A stretch of 64,000 nt of DNA from CBDCVY01 sp965223245 (GTDB taxonomy: Bacteria; Nitrospinota; Nitrospinia; Nitrospinales; Nitrospinaceae), in contig CBDCVY010000013.1 of assembly GCA_965223245.1 (NCBI GenBank), positions 1 through 64,000 on the forward strand, in the 5' to 3' direction. How positions within the stretch are numbered: position 1 is the first letter of the stretch; every line of letters starts with the position of its first letter. This document shows positions 27,974 through 36,854 of the stretch, one piece after another. The notes beneath the pieces were generated by a model that was given only the letters and a program-made list of their open reading frames with translations, had not been told where the DNA came from and ran no database searches. The translations under genes were made by a program, and so were the position numbers.

Positions 27974-29128
27974 ATGAGTTTAAATCCAGACCAGATCAAT
28001 CGGTATAGCCGCCATTTATTATTGCCAGAAGTAGGGGTTGAAGGCCAAGAAAAAATTTGTAACTCAAAGGTTTTATGTATTGGGACCGGAGGCTTAGGGT
28101 CCCCAGTCTCGTTGTATTTAGCTGCAGCGGGTGTTGGCAAGTTGGGATTAATCGATTTTGATGTGGTGGATAAAAGTAACTTGCAAAGACAGATTGCGCA
28201 TGGTGAGTCGACAGTAGGAACTTTAAAAGTTGAATCTGCAAAAAATCGAATTGCTGATTTAAACTCTGATGTGGATGTAGTCACTTATAATGAACGGTTA
28301 ACATCTCAAAATGCTATGGAAATTTTTAAAGATTGGGATGTGATAGTCGATGGGACTGATAATTTCCCCACACGTTATTTGGCCAATGATGCTTGTGTCT
28401 TGTTGGGCAAACCCTATATTTATGGATGTATTTTACGGTTTGAGGGTCAAGCTTCTGTGTTCGACGCTAAAACTGGTCCTTGTTACCGATGCTTATACCC
28501 GGAGCCTCCACCTCCTGGTCTGGTTCCTAGTTGTGCAGAAGGAGGAGTGTTGGGAGTTCTGTGTGGAATTGTGGGTGGACTCCAAACTAATGAGACTATA
28601 AAGTTGATTCTTGGAAAAGGGGACACTTTGGTGGGTCGTCTCGTTTTATTTGATTCGTTAGCAATGAAGTTCCGGGAAATGAAATTAAAAAAGGATAAGA
28701 ACTGTCCAATTTGTGGAGAGAATCCAACTATTAAAGAGCTCATTGATTACGAACAGTTTTGCGGAATATTACCTCCCAAAGAAGAAGCCGAGGATAAGCA
28801 ATTAGAGATTGAACCAGAAAAAGTAAAACAAATGTTGGATAACAAAGTTAATTTTAAGTTAATTGACGTCCGTAACGAAAGTGAGTATGGAATTTGTAAA
28901 ATTGATGGATCTCTATTAATTCCCCTGGATGTTATTCAAGAAAAAAAAACAGATAAACTCAATGGATTAAAAACCTCCGATGAAATTGTTTTACATTGTA
29001 AAGCTGGAGTACGCAGTCTAAAAGCAGCGAAAGCTTTGAAAGAAATCGGGTTTAACAATGTAAAAAGTATGCGCGGGGGTATTGAAGAGTGGGCTGATAA
29101 AATAGATCCATCGATACCGAAATACTGA
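27974..29128 (+). CDS. moeB: MoeB/ThiF-type adenylyltransferase with C-terminal rhodanese domain
   Basis: 384 residues. The E1-like domain begins RYSRHLLLPEVGVEGQ, with ATP site GTGGLGSPV near 37. It has a zinc site made by CYRC near 172 and CPIC near 246, and a catalytic-type Cys in PSCAEGG near 187. The rhodanese domain (about 280-384) has the active loop CKAGVRS near 340. Family knowledge: adenylates the C-terminus of MoaD/ThiS-like proteins and, with rhodanese, makes their thiocarboxylate (MOCS3 layout). It may serve molybdopterin and thiamine or other sulfur carriers. No moaD is adjacent. Confidence 0.91.
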   Translation: MSLNPDQINRYSRHLLLPEVGVEGQEKICNSKVLCIGTGGLGSPVSLYLAAAGVGKLGLIDFDVVDKSNLQRQIAHGESTVGTLKVESAKNRIADLNSDVDVVTYNERLTSQNAMEIFKDWDVIVDGTDNFPTRYLANDACVLLGKPYIYGCILRFEGQASVFDAKTGPCYRCLYPEPPPPGLVPSCAEGGVLGVLCGIVGGLQTNETIKLILGKGDTLVGRLVLFDSLAMKFREMKLKKDKNCPICGENPTIKELIDYEQFCGILPPKEEAEDKQLEIEPEKVKQMLDNKVNFKLIDVRNESEYGICKIDGSLLIPLDVIQEKKTDKLNGLKTSDEIVLHCKAGVRSLKAAKALKEIGFNNVKSMRGGIEEWADKIDPSIPKY

Positions 29129-29257
29129 TTTTTCAAAAGAAGATTTTGCTAACTTGACTTTGATTGTTAACCGTTATATCGTGGATAAGACAGTAAGATT
29201 TTAGATTTTTAATTTTTTTGCGGATTTTTCCTTCTTATTTAGTTGAAAGGGGGTTCT

Positions 29258-29626
29258 GTGAGCCAGGCCGAAAACCCAGATCGAGATTATGAAAGACTTT
29301 CTAAAGCAATAACGGAAGCCGTTTTAAGTTCGGAGAAGGTTCGGAAAATAGTTTCTGAAATCCAAAAAAAAGATGAAATCTGTGCCCAAAGTTTTATGGT
29401 TCTGGTTTTAAAGTTGCAATCTTTAACTGAAGGTTTTGATTTGGAAGTCGAAGAGTCGGTTGAAAAACCGAAGAAAAAAATTCGGCGCTCGAAGAAAAAA
29501 ATGGCAGATCAATCACAGTATATTGATGGTGAAAAACTTTCTAAAAAAGAAATCCAATTCCAGGAGTTCATTAACGAACGCTTTAATCCAGAAGAATGGC
29601 TTAAGAAGAACGGTCTCATTTTTTAA
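29258..29626 (+). CDS. Small charged helical protein of unknown function
   Basis: 122 residues from GTG 29258, chosen because AAAGGGGG at 29246-29253 is a strong ribosome-binding site just before it. A TTG at 29243 is the alternative. I do not recognise it. It is helical and highly charged, with a Lys/Arg-rich middle (EKPKKKIRRSKKK near 76) and an acidic-polar C-terminal helix ending WLKKNGLIF. No signal peptide or membrane segment. Its stop overlaps the region that reads as a signal-peptide-like extension of pcm. Confidence 0.6.
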   Translation: MSQAENPDRDYERLSKAITEAVLSSEKVRKIVSEIQKKDEICAQSFMVLVLKLQSLTEGFDLEVEESVEKPKKKIRRSKKKMADQSQYIDGEKLSKKEIQFQEFINERFNPEEWLKKNGLIF

Positions 29627-29720
29627 ACTGTTTCTTATTTCTTGTTTTGCCACTTTCCTCCCTACTTTTTTATTCCCTAAAGCAGCCCAAACAATAGACT
29701 TTGAAGTTGAACGAAAGCGA

Positions 29721-30338
29721 ATGGTCAAAGAAGACCTCCAAAGTAGAGGTATTTTTGATATCCGGGTTCTTTCGGCCATGTCTAAGGTTCCTCGGCATTT
29801 ATTCATCGATGAAAAATTTTCAAACTTTGCTTATAGGGATTCTGCATTGCCAATTGCTGAGAACCAAACAATTAGCCAACCCTACATTGTTGCTTTAATG
29901 ACTCAAACAGCGCAGTTAAAACCGAACAATCGTGTGTTAGAAATAGGAACAGGATCAGCGTATCAGGCAGCGGTTCTTTCGGAATTAGTAAGCGAGGTGT
30001 ATACCATTGAAATTATCGAATCACTTTCGGAGGAAGCTAAAGCGCGTCTTCAATCCTTAGAATATAAAAATGTCAAAGTAAAACATGGAGATGGATTTCA
30101 AGGGTGGAAAGAATTTGCACCCTTTGATGCCATTTTAATTACCGCCGCTACCCCTAAAATTCCTCCACCTCTTTGGAATCAATTAAAAGTGGGTGGGATA
30201 ATGGTTTTGCCCTTGGAAGATATTCTGGGCCAGGATTTAGTTAAATTAACAAAAACCTCGGAAGGTATAAAGAGAGAAATTATTACAGGCGTCAGGTTTG
30301 TTCCTATGACGGGTAAGGTTAGGGAGGCAATAAAGTGA
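29721..30338 (+). CDS. pcm: Protein-L-isoaspartate O-methyltransferase
   Basis: 205 residues from ATG 29721, the usual Pcm length. It has the typical start MVKEDLQSRGI and VPRHLFIDE, then ENQTISQPYIVALM, the SAM-binding EIGTGSAYQAA near 75 and HGDGFQGW near 120. Family knowledge: repairs damaged proteins by methylating isoaspartate. The same frame is open upstream of 29721 and encodes a signal-peptide-like stretch (RRTVSFFKLFLISCFATF then PKAAQT). No ATG, GTG or TTG lies between 29526 and 29721, so a secreted form would need the ATG at 29526 or a rare start codon. memo follows with a 4-bp overlap. Confidence 0.9.
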   Translation: MVKEDLQSRGIFDIRVLSAMSKVPRHLFIDEKFSNFAYRDSALPIAENQTISQPYIVALMTQTAQLKPNNRVLEIGTGSAYQAAVLSELVSEVYTIEIIESLSEEAKARLQSLEYKNVKVKHGDGFQGWKEFAPFDAILITAATPKIPPPLWNQLKVGGIMVLPLEDILGQDLVKLTKTSEGIKREIITGVRFVPMTGKVREAIK

Positions 30339-31144
30339 TTTCTGTTAGAAAACCTGCGGTCGCTGGCCAGTTTTACTCTAAAAAAACAGATGAGCTGGTG
30401 ACCGAGATAAAAAGTCATCTTTCCTTTGAAACACAAAAAATGGATGCTCTTGGTGTAGTGTCTCCTCATGCAGGGTATAGATACTCAGGGGATGTAGCTG
30501 GGTCAGTTTATTCGAAAATCCATATACCTGAAACAGTAATTATCATTGGACCAAACCATACGGGATTGGGAAAACGTATGGCCATCGAAGCTCAGGGGGC
30601 ATGGTCGACTCCTCTAGGTTTGGTTGAAGTAGATAAAATTCTCAGCAAAAAAATATTGGAGTTTTATCCTGAAATTCAGGAGGACCCTCTAGCCCATAAA
30701 GAAGAACATTCTTTAGAAACTCAACTTCCTTTCCTTCAGTACCATAAAAACCAATTTAAAATTGTTCCAATTTGCTTAATGCGGCTCAATTACGAAGAAT
30801 GTGAAAACATCAAGAATGCAATCTTTAAGGCAATAAAAATCTTAAAGCGCAGGGTGCTAATAATTGCCAGCTCAGATTTGACTCACTTTGAATCTCATGG
30901 AAGTGCAAAAGAAAAAGATTATAAAGCTATTAATAAAGTTTTAGACCTTGATCCAAAGGGTCTTTTAGAGATAGTTCGTGTAAACCAAATTTCTATGTGC
31001 GGTGTTGTTCCTGTTACTGTGATGCTTATGTGTTGTTTAGAGATGGGAGCTACGCATACTCAACTTGCTAACTATATGACATCAGGTGATGCTTGTGGAG
31101 ATATGGACAATGTAGTGGGATATGCGGGAATTGTAATTAGTTAA
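30335..31144 (+). CDS. AmmeMemoRadiSam-system protein B (Memo family)
   Basis: 269 residues starting at GTG 30335, overlapping the pcm stop by 4 bp. Conserved Memo features seen are RKPAVAGQFY, SPHAGYRYSG near 43, GPNHTG near 71, EEHSLETQLPFLQYH near 121, SSDLTHF near 181 and MCGVVPV near 222. These give the His/Cys metal-site residues. Family knowledge: Memo-like fold related to extradiol dioxygenases, in bacteria grouped with AMMECR1 and a radical SAM protein. Those partners are not in the window, so the role is unclear. Confidence 0.87.
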   Translation: MISVRKPAVAGQFYSKKTDELVTEIKSHLSFETQKMDALGVVSPHAGYRYSGDVAGSVYSKIHIPETVIIIGPNHTGLGKRMAIEAQGAWSTPLGLVEVDKILSKKILEFYPEIQEDPLAHKEEHSLETQLPFLQYHKNQFKIVPICLMRLNYEECENIKNAIFKAIKILKRRVLIIASSDLTHFESHGSAKEKDYKAINKVLDLDPKGLLEIVRVNQISMCGVVPVTVMLMCCLEMGATHTQLANYMTSGDACGDMDNVVGYAGIVIS

Positions 31145-31147
31145 GGA

Positions 31148-31537
31148 TTATTTATCAGGTGACGGTTGAATTAATTCAATTTCATATTGGTCGGGGTCCT
31201 CTGTAAATATAAATGAAGAACCACTTTTGGACTGGATAGGGCCCTCAGTGATTGGAGCCCCCGCTTGTTTTAATCGGTTCATCCATTCGTTAATGTCTTC
31301 TACCTCAAATGCCAAATGGACCAGGTCCTCCTGGACTTGGACCTGCCCACTTGAAGGAAAAGAGCAAAGTTCAAGTTCACAATCAGTTCCTGGTAATTTC
31401 AAATACACAAGTTTGGAGCCTCGTGGAGACGTTGACTGCTCAGTGATTTCTAGTCCCAAAACTTCAGAATAAAACTCTAGAGATTTTTCCATGTTGGACA
31501 CTCGAAACCGAGTGTGCAAAAATTTTTTCACAGACAC
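31148..31537 (-). CDS. VOC-family protein, lactoylglutathione lyase-like
   Basis: 129 residues. Two beta-alpha-beta-beta-beta modules of the vicinal oxygen chelate fold are visible: FLHTRFRVSNMEKSLEFY then VLGLEITEQ, and LVHLAFEVEDINEWMNRL then FTEDPDQYEIELIQ. Metal-ligand positions His7, Glu54/Glu56, His73 and Glu119 or Glu121 fit glyoxalase I. Family knowledge: glyoxalase I detoxifies methylglyoxal adducts, but VOC proteins vary. It overlaps the 3' end of the phosphomannomutase gene by 10 bp, so the two are likely co-transcribed. Confidence 0.78.
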   Translation of the reverse strand: MSVKKFLHTRFRVSNMEKSLEFYSEVLGLEITEQSTSPRGSKLVYLKLPGTDCELELCSFPSSGQVQVQEDLVHLAFEVEDINEWMNRLKQAGAPITEGPIQSKSGSSFIFTEDPDQYEIELIQPSPDK

Positions 31538-32901
31538 AGTTGTTCCATATTTAAATTTGATTTGTATTTTCCCAACTGTTTGTAGACTATGGATTGGTAT
31601 TCTTTTAATTTATCAGAAGATTTTGCTTCAAAACGTAAAACTAAAACCGGTTGAGTATTTGAAGCGCGAACCAACCCCCAGCCGTGCTCAAAATTTATTC
31701 TCACTCCATCAATATCAACCACTTCATAAGAGGATCGAAAATGATCCGTCAATTCCTCAGTGATTTTAAATTTTAATTCATCCGGGCAGTCAATCCGAAT
31801 TTCTGGAGTATTGTAGGTTTTGGGTAAATCGGATAACATCTCCGATACTTTTTGATTGGAATCAGCTACAATTTGCAAAATTCTGCATGCAGCATAAATG
31901 GCATCGTCAAACCCAAAGTACTTGTCTGCAAAGCAGACATGTCCACTCATCTCCCCAGCTAATAAAGCATTTGTTTCTTTCATTTTTTTCTTAATTAATG
32001 AATGACCTGCTGCAGACATTGCAGGAATACCGCCATTCTTTTTAATATCGTCAAATAAGTTTTGCGAACATTTAACTTCTCCGACTACAGCCGAACCAGG
32101 GTGGTTTTTCAATATATCTCTGGCAAATAAAATTAAAAGTTGGTCCCCCCATAGAAGATTACCTTTATCGTCAACCACTCCGATGCGGTCGGCATCACCG
32201 TCAAAACCAAGACCAATATCTGCTTGTTCGGATTTCACCCGGTCCATAAGATCTTTCATATACTCAGGAATGGTGGGATCCGGGTGATGGTTAGGAAAGG
32301 TTCCATCTGGTTCACAATATTGTTCTATAGGATTTACTCCCAATTCTTTTAATACTTTGGGCCCAATAATCCCGAAGCAACCATTTCCCCCATCGACTAC
32401 CACTTTTAGAGGTTTGTTTATTTGGATGGAGTTTTTGATATTTTCAATATAAGATTCCTGGACATCTTGTTTTTTTATGGTTCCATGTCCTGTTTCAAAG
32501 TCATTTTGCTCAATCAAGTTTTTTATTTGTTGAATTTTTTCGCCATAAATACTGTTTAATCCATGGCTGAGTTTAAACCCATTATATTCTGGGGGATTGT
32601 GACTACCCGTTATCATTACTCCACCGTCGGGTTTTAGGTGATGCAATGAGAAATATGCTATTGGTGTTGGAACCATTCCTATGTCAATCACATCACAACC
32701 GGTAGAGTTTAAGCTTTGGATCATTATGTCTCGAAATATTAGAGAGCTTTCTCTAACATCCCAGCCTAAGGTTACTAATTTCCCGCCATGTCTGCGAAAA
32801 TAAGTTCCGATTGCTTTGCCAATTAAGTTTACGTTGTCCGGGGTTAGGTCACTTTCGACCAAACCTCTAATATCATATTCGCGAAAAATTTGTGGATTCA
32901 T
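31528..32901 (-). CDS. manB: Phosphomannomutase/phosphoglucomutase (AlgC/ManB type)
   Basis: 457 residues. The phosphoserine loop is TGSHNPPEYNGFK near 97, the metal site DGDADRIG near 238, the sugar-specificity loop GEMSGHVCF near 316 and the phosphate-binding RASNTQPVLVLRFEA near 422. Family knowledge: interconverts hexose 6- and 1-phosphates to supply GDP-mannose or UDP-glucose for LPS and exopolysaccharide. It is divergent from the NAD-dependent epimerase at 33042, another surface-sugar gene. Confidence 0.92.
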   Translation of the reverse strand: MNPQIFREYDIRGLVESDLTPDNVNLIGKAIGTYFRRHGGKLVTLGWDVRESSLIFRDIMIQSLNSTGCDVIDIGMVPTPIAYFSLHHLKPDGGVMITGSHNPPEYNGFKLSHGLNSIYGEKIQQIKNLIEQNDFETGHGTIKKQDVQESYIENIKNSIQINKPLKVVVDGGNGCFGIIGPKVLKELGVNPIEQYCEPDGTFPNHHPDPTIPEYMKDLMDRVKSEQADIGLGFDGDADRIGVVDDKGNLLWGDQLLILFARDILKNHPGSAVVGEVKCSQNLFDDIKKNGGIPAMSAAGHSLIKKKMKETNALLAGEMSGHVCFADKYFGFDDAIYAACRILQIVADSNQKVSEMLSDLPKTYNTPEIRIDCPDELKFKITEELTDHFRSSYEVVDIDGVRINFEHGWGLVRASNTQPVLVLRFEAKSSDKLKEYQSIVYKQLGKYKSNLNMEQLCL

Positions 32902-33041
32902 AGTTACGCTATTGAAAATGTTTGTTATATTTGATTAATTTAACGATTTGAATAAGGATAAGCCATATATATTGCAATGGCAATGTTTGAATTTAGTTTG
33001 TTAAGTCAAAATTAATTTAAATTTTTTAAAGGATAATTCAG

Positions 33042-34103
33042 TTGGATATTGCAATTGTAACAGGATCGGCTGGCTTGATTGGATCTCAAATGGTCCGGTT
33101 TTTAACAGAGAAGGGAATGAAAGTGCATGGAATTGATAATGACATGCGCCGAGAATTTTTTGGAGATGAAGCATCTACCGACTGGAATCGACTGCGGCTA
33201 GAGCAAGATTGTCCTGAATATTGTCATCACGCTAATGATATTCGATCTGAAAGTGAGATGGAGCAAATCTTTAGCAGTTTAAACAAAGATATTAAATTAA
33301 TTGTTCATGCTGCTGCTCAACCTTCCCATGATTGGGCTGCAAAGGATCCATTCAAAGATTTTAGTGTAAATGCGAATGGAACTTTAGTGTTGTTAGAAAT
33401 GACTCGTCGATTTTGTCCTAATGCGGTTTTTATAAATATTTCTACAAACAAAGTTTATGGGGATCAACCGAACCAATTGCCATTGGTGGAGTTAGAAAAT
33501 CGATGGGAAATAGATGAGAGCCACCCTTATTTTAAATTTGGTATTGATGAATCTATGAGTATTGATGCCACTACACATAGTTTATTTGGTGTATCAAAAG
33601 CGGCTGGAGATTTGTTAGTCCAAGAGTATGGACGCTATTTTAATATTAAAACAGCTTGTTTTCGTGGGGGGTGCTTAACCGGTTCTGGACATTCTGGAAC
33701 TGAACTGCATGGTTTTCTTTCTTATATTATGATTTGCGCTATTAAGAAAAGACCTTACACCGTTTTTGGTTATAAAGGAAAACAAGTCCGAGATAATATT
33801 CATAGCTACGATTTGGTAAATGCTTTATACCAGTTTTATCTTAAACCCGGTGTAGCGAAGGTCTACAATATTGGTGGAAGTAGACATAGTAATTGTTCTA
33901 TGTTGGAGGCGATACAACTTTGTGAGGAAATTACAGGAAATAAACTGAATTGGACCTATAGCGAAGAAAATCGTATCGGTGATCACATTTGGTGGATAAG
34001 TGATGTCAATCGCTTTAAAAATGATTACCCGGATTGGGAATATCAATACGATTTAAAGAAATTGTTTGTTGAAATTTACAATGGGTTGACAGCGAGAGTA
34101 TAA
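33042..34103 (+). CDS. NAD-dependent sugar epimerase/dehydratase (extended SDR, CDP-paratose-epimerase-like)
   Basis: 353 residues starting at TTG 33042, with ribosome-binding site AAAGGA upstream. The NAD motif is TGSAGLIGSQM (7-17). The usual YxxxK active-site pair reads HSLFGVSKAAGD near 182-193, so the Tyr position is Phe. A conserved C-terminal block has FGYKGKQVRDNIHSYDLV, GGSRHSNCSMLEA and GDHIWWISD. Family knowledge: sugar-nucleotide epimerases related to CDP-paratose 2-epimerase. My recollection is that the HSLFG variant typifies one subgroup. The sugar is not predictable. Confidence 0.82.
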   Translation: MDIAIVTGSAGLIGSQMVRFLTEKGMKVHGIDNDMRREFFGDEASTDWNRLRLEQDCPEYCHHANDIRSESEMEQIFSSLNKDIKLIVHAAAQPSHDWAAKDPFKDFSVNANGTLVLLEMTRRFCPNAVFINISTNKVYGDQPNQLPLVELENRWEIDESHPYFKFGIDESMSIDATTHSLFGVSKAAGDLLVQEYGRYFNIKTACFRGGCLTGSGHSGTELHGFLSYIMICAIKKRPYTVFGYKGKQVRDNIHSYDLVNALYQFYLKPGVAKVYNIGGSRHSNCSMLEAIQLCEEITGNKLNWTYSEENRIGDHIWWISDVNRFKNDYPDWEYQYDLKKLFVEIYNGLTARV

Positions 34104-34111
34104 ACTCTAGT

Positions 34112-34909
34112 TCAATATGGATTTTGTAAAATACCTCCGTCTACAGTGAAATTGGTTCCTGTAATCCAACTTGCTTGTTTAGACGCAAGAAATAACACCA
34201 AGCCAGTAACATCTTCTGGAATTCCCATTCGTTTTAAAGGAATATTGGAAGATGTGCCCTCTTTGATTTCCTTAGCCATAGCTTCTTTTGATTTTCCTGA
34301 TTGATTGGCTCCCTCCTGAGCTTCCTTTTCCCAAGATCGAGACCAAACAGGACCGGGGGAAATAGAGTTTACGAGTATTTTATCCGGCGCCAAAGTTTGT
34401 GAAAGAGAAGACGTTAAGTTTGAAAGTCCTGCTTTCGTGGCACTGTAGTGGGGGAATATTTCCATGGGACGACTGCCGGCAATAGAAGAAATATTTATTA
34501 TTCTAGGTTGATTAGATTGTTTCAAATCCGGTATACATATCCGACATAAACGAACAGCAGAAAGTAAATTTATCTCAAAAGATTCCTTCCAGTCTTCATC
34601 CGTTAAATCAAAAAAGTTAGCTAATTTCCCGATATTTCCAACATTATTAACCAGGATATCTAACCCTTTAAACTGGGAAATGATTTCTAGGTAAAAATCA
34701 TTGAGACTTTCAAGTTGTGTGACGTCTACAGAACGAAACAAATGGTTTTCTCCGATGATTTCTTCTGAAAGACTATCCAATCTAGTTTGGGTTCTGGCAC
34801 AGCCGGCTACTTGCGCGCCCTCTTGAGCAAAGGCCAAGGCAAAATCTCGTCCAATTCCATCGCCAACTCCGGTTATAAGGACTTTACGATTTTTTAGATT
34901 CAAATCCAT
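34112..34909 (-). CDS. Short-chain dehydrogenase/reductase
   Basis: 265 residues. Cofactor motif TGVGDGIGRDFA (14-25), NNVG near 88, catalytic Ser in INISSIAGS near 139, the Tyr-Lys pair HYSATKAGL near 155 and the C-terminal GTNFTVDGGI. Family knowledge: classical SDR, often 3-oxoacyl-ACP reductase-like or a sugar/sterol alcohol dehydrogenase. The substrate is unknown. It converges on the epimerase gene with an 8-bp gap. Confidence 0.88.
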   Translation of the reverse strand: MDLNLKNRKVLITGVGDGIGRDFALAFAQEGAQVAGCARTQTRLDSLSEEIIGENHLFRSVDVTQLESLNDFYLEIISQFKGLDILVNNVGNIGKLANFFDLTDEDWKESFEINLLSAVRLCRICIPDLKQSNQPRIINISSIAGSRPMEIFPHYSATKAGLSNLTSSLSQTLAPDKILVNSISPGPVWSRSWEKEAQEGANQSGKSKEAMAKEIKEGTSSNIPLKRMGIPEDVTGLVLFLASKQASWITGTNFTVDGGILQNPY

Positions 34910-34956
34910 GCTACAATTTTCTCCTTAATGAATTAGGAATTGAAGAGTTTTAAACC

Positions 34957-35313
34957 ATGGCCACCTCTATTTTCCCACAAATATCGGAATCTCCGTCTTT
35001 ATCTTGGATTGTGGGTGCCATTTGTTTACAGATTATAAATATTTTTTTAGGTTTGGCCATGGCATTTCTGCAAAAGCGAATGCAGTTTCGCAGAGTGCAT
35101 TTAATAATTTACTTAGGGGTCACGGTTTGTTTAGCAACTTTTCTGATCACTAACGGAATCCATTCCAAAAATTCTATTTGGGATTACCTGGTTGGTCTTT
35201 ACTTTTTTATTCTTATTCCCATTTCCCGTCGTTGGGATATTATGGTTCACGCTTTAATAACAATTGTTGGATTGACTTTATTGCCGTTATTGATTTTATT
35301 ACAAATTTTTTAA
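34957..35313 (+). CDS. Small integral membrane protein, unknown function
   Basis: 118 residues with three to four hydrophobic helices: about 18-38, 47-66, 75-92 and 97-117. Charged residues cluster between helices 1 and 2 (QKRMQFRR) and between 3 and 4 (SRRWD). I do not recognise the family. It is divergent from the SDR gene with a 47-bp gap and convergent with the ferredoxin gene. Confidence 0.65.
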   Translation: MATSIFPQISESPSLSWIVGAICLQIINIFLGLAMAFLQKRMQFRRVHLIIYLGVTVCLATFLITNGIHSKNSIWDYLVGLYFFILIPISRRWDIMVHALITIVGLTLLPLLILLQIF

Positions 35314-35362
35314 GGAAATAAAAAAGAACTGCAAATGAAGTTGGTGGGTCGAAAAGAAGATT

Positions 35363-35671
35363 CTAACCTATTAATTTTGTTTTGATGGTAATATCCCCAT
35401 AAACTTTTGTGCGGCAACTGAGTTTTTGATTTCCCGTCAATTTATGGGCATATTTCTCAATTAATGTGTGGTCATTGACGTTTTCCATAGGTTCTATTTC
35501 GACCATACAGGTTCCACAAGATCCCATGCCGTGACAATTGAGTTGGGCATTTAACCCTTTGTATAAGCCGATGTCTTTAAACTCAGCAGCTTTACGCAGG
35601 TTGGCACCGTAACCCGCCTGGAAGTAAGTTTCTTCTCCAGTTTCTGAATCTTGAACTGTGATTTTTGGCAT
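35363..35671 (-). CDS. Plant/vertebrate-type 2Fe-2S ferredoxin
   Basis: 102 residues. The cluster cysteines follow C-x5-C-x2-C in NCHGMGSCGTC near 46-56, with the fourth in KLSCRTKV near 87. Family knowledge: electron-transfer ferredoxin of the beta-grasp type. Partners are not evident next to it, and the small membrane protein is convergent. No signal peptide, so cytoplasmic. Confidence 0.88.
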   Translation of the reverse strand: MPKITVQDSETGEETYFQAGYGANLRKAAEFKDIGLYKGLNAQLNCHGMGSCGTCMVEIEPMENVNDHTLIEKYAHKLTGNQKLSCRTKVYGDITIKTKLIG

Positions 35672-35859
35672 AGGAATGTTTTCCTTACTGACGTCGATTT
35701 AATAATTTCTTGGAAAAAAATGAACCTAGAAAATTACATAACTCAACTGTAAAGTCAACTTTCTTTTATATGTTTGGAAAAATTATGAGGAATAAAAGGC
35801 TAAATTTAATTGGAACTATAGGGTTTACAATATCATGCAAAAAAAATCAGGACTTAATT

Positions 35860-36816
35860 TTATCCTCTAGCTTTGGAGGAAAGGCCGCTAACAAAAATAC
35901 CATTCAAAGAGTTAAAGCTAGAGAATAACCAAACAAAAGCATAAAATGCCATAGCTATTAATATCAAAAACTTAAAACCCATTAAAAGAGATAGATATTC
36001 ACTAGCACCCCCTACCATAGCACCAAGAAGGTTGGAACCATAAGCTGCGTAAAAATCTTTTTCTTGTCGAATAAGTAAGGCAAATATGATACTTGCAAAG
36101 AATATTGGGGCTAGGAAAAGCACCACTGCTAACAATCCCTGCAAAATAGGGGAGTGAAAGGAGAGCAAATACTTTGGTTCAAGAAAATAAGATATTAGAC
36201 AAGAAAATAACAAGCCTACAAATAGGCTTTTTAACCATTTTTTATCCAAAAATGTACTGACTAAATTTCCGAGTAAAATAAGAATTAAGATTCCTGAAAA
36301 AACGGTGATATTTACAATCCAGGTAGAACCATATAATAATGACAGTTTGATAATATTGCTGGTTTCAATTAGAAAAAATCCAGCCCCCATAAAGAAATAT
36401 TTCATTTCAATTTGCCTTTTTCCTTTGGGTAATAGTTGCAAAGAAAATAGACTTAAAGAAATTGCCATGATAATAAACCCAATATAGTAGGTTGGAATGT
36501 CTGGTTTTTCTAAATATAAAAAAGGCCAATCGTCTGTGGAGACTTTAACCTGGGAATTTTGTTTTTCTAGCTTTTCTTTTTCCAAAGCAGTTGGATTTGT
36601 TTCTTTTTTATTTATATAAATGATGCCATTACTATATTTGAACTTTTTTTCTAAAATAAATTGGGAAGGGCGTTCAAATACGGTGTCCAGTATATTTAAG
36701 ATTCTGTTATGGATCCAATCTCTATTGGTGGCGAAAGTAAGAAAAACTTGGCCATCTGGAAGTAAAATATCCTTCACTCTTTCCAAAGATTCTTTTGTAT
36801 AAACAAAGTTATCCAA
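35860..36816 (-). CDS. C-terminal part of a frameshifted membrane spermidine-synthase-like protein
   Basis: 318 residues from an in-frame TTG; the true frame begins further upstream. It has the end of the methyltransferase-like fold (DNFVYTKESLERVKDILLPDG, FLTFATNRDW), then about six hydrophobic helices (residues ~115-305) and no further catalytic motif. When one base is added in the A8 tract at 36883-36890 (minus strand), it reads straight on from the 36855-38042 ORF through KVVFGFLDSHTLLSSFSS. Family knowledge: multi-helix proteins with a spermidine-synthase-like domain are widespread and rarely characterised. No independent start site is visible. Confidence 0.75.
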   Translation of the reverse strand: MDNFVYTKESLERVKDILLPDGQVFLTFATNRDWIHNRILNILDTVFERPSQFILEKKFKYSNGIIYINKKETNPTALEKEKLEKQNSQVKVSTDDWPFLYLEKPDIPTYYIGFIIMAISLSLFSLQLLPKGKRQIEMKYFFMGAGFFLIETSNIIKLSLLYGSTWIVNITVFSGILILILLGNLVSTFLDKKWLKSLFVGLLFSCLISYFLEPKYLLSFHSPILQGLLAVVLFLAPIFFASIIFALLIRQEKDFYAAYGSNLLGAMVGGASEYLSLLMGFKFLILIAMAFYAFVWLFSSFNSLNGIFVSGLSSKARG

Positions 36817-36854
36817 TCTTACCGATGAAAATGATGAAAGTAAGGTATGACTAT

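Noticed and set aside
35710..35928. 72-codon plus-strand open frame over the start of the frameshifted gene
   Set aside because: No ribosome-binding site and no family signal. It spans the intergenic part and the antisense of a real coding region, so it is most likely chance.
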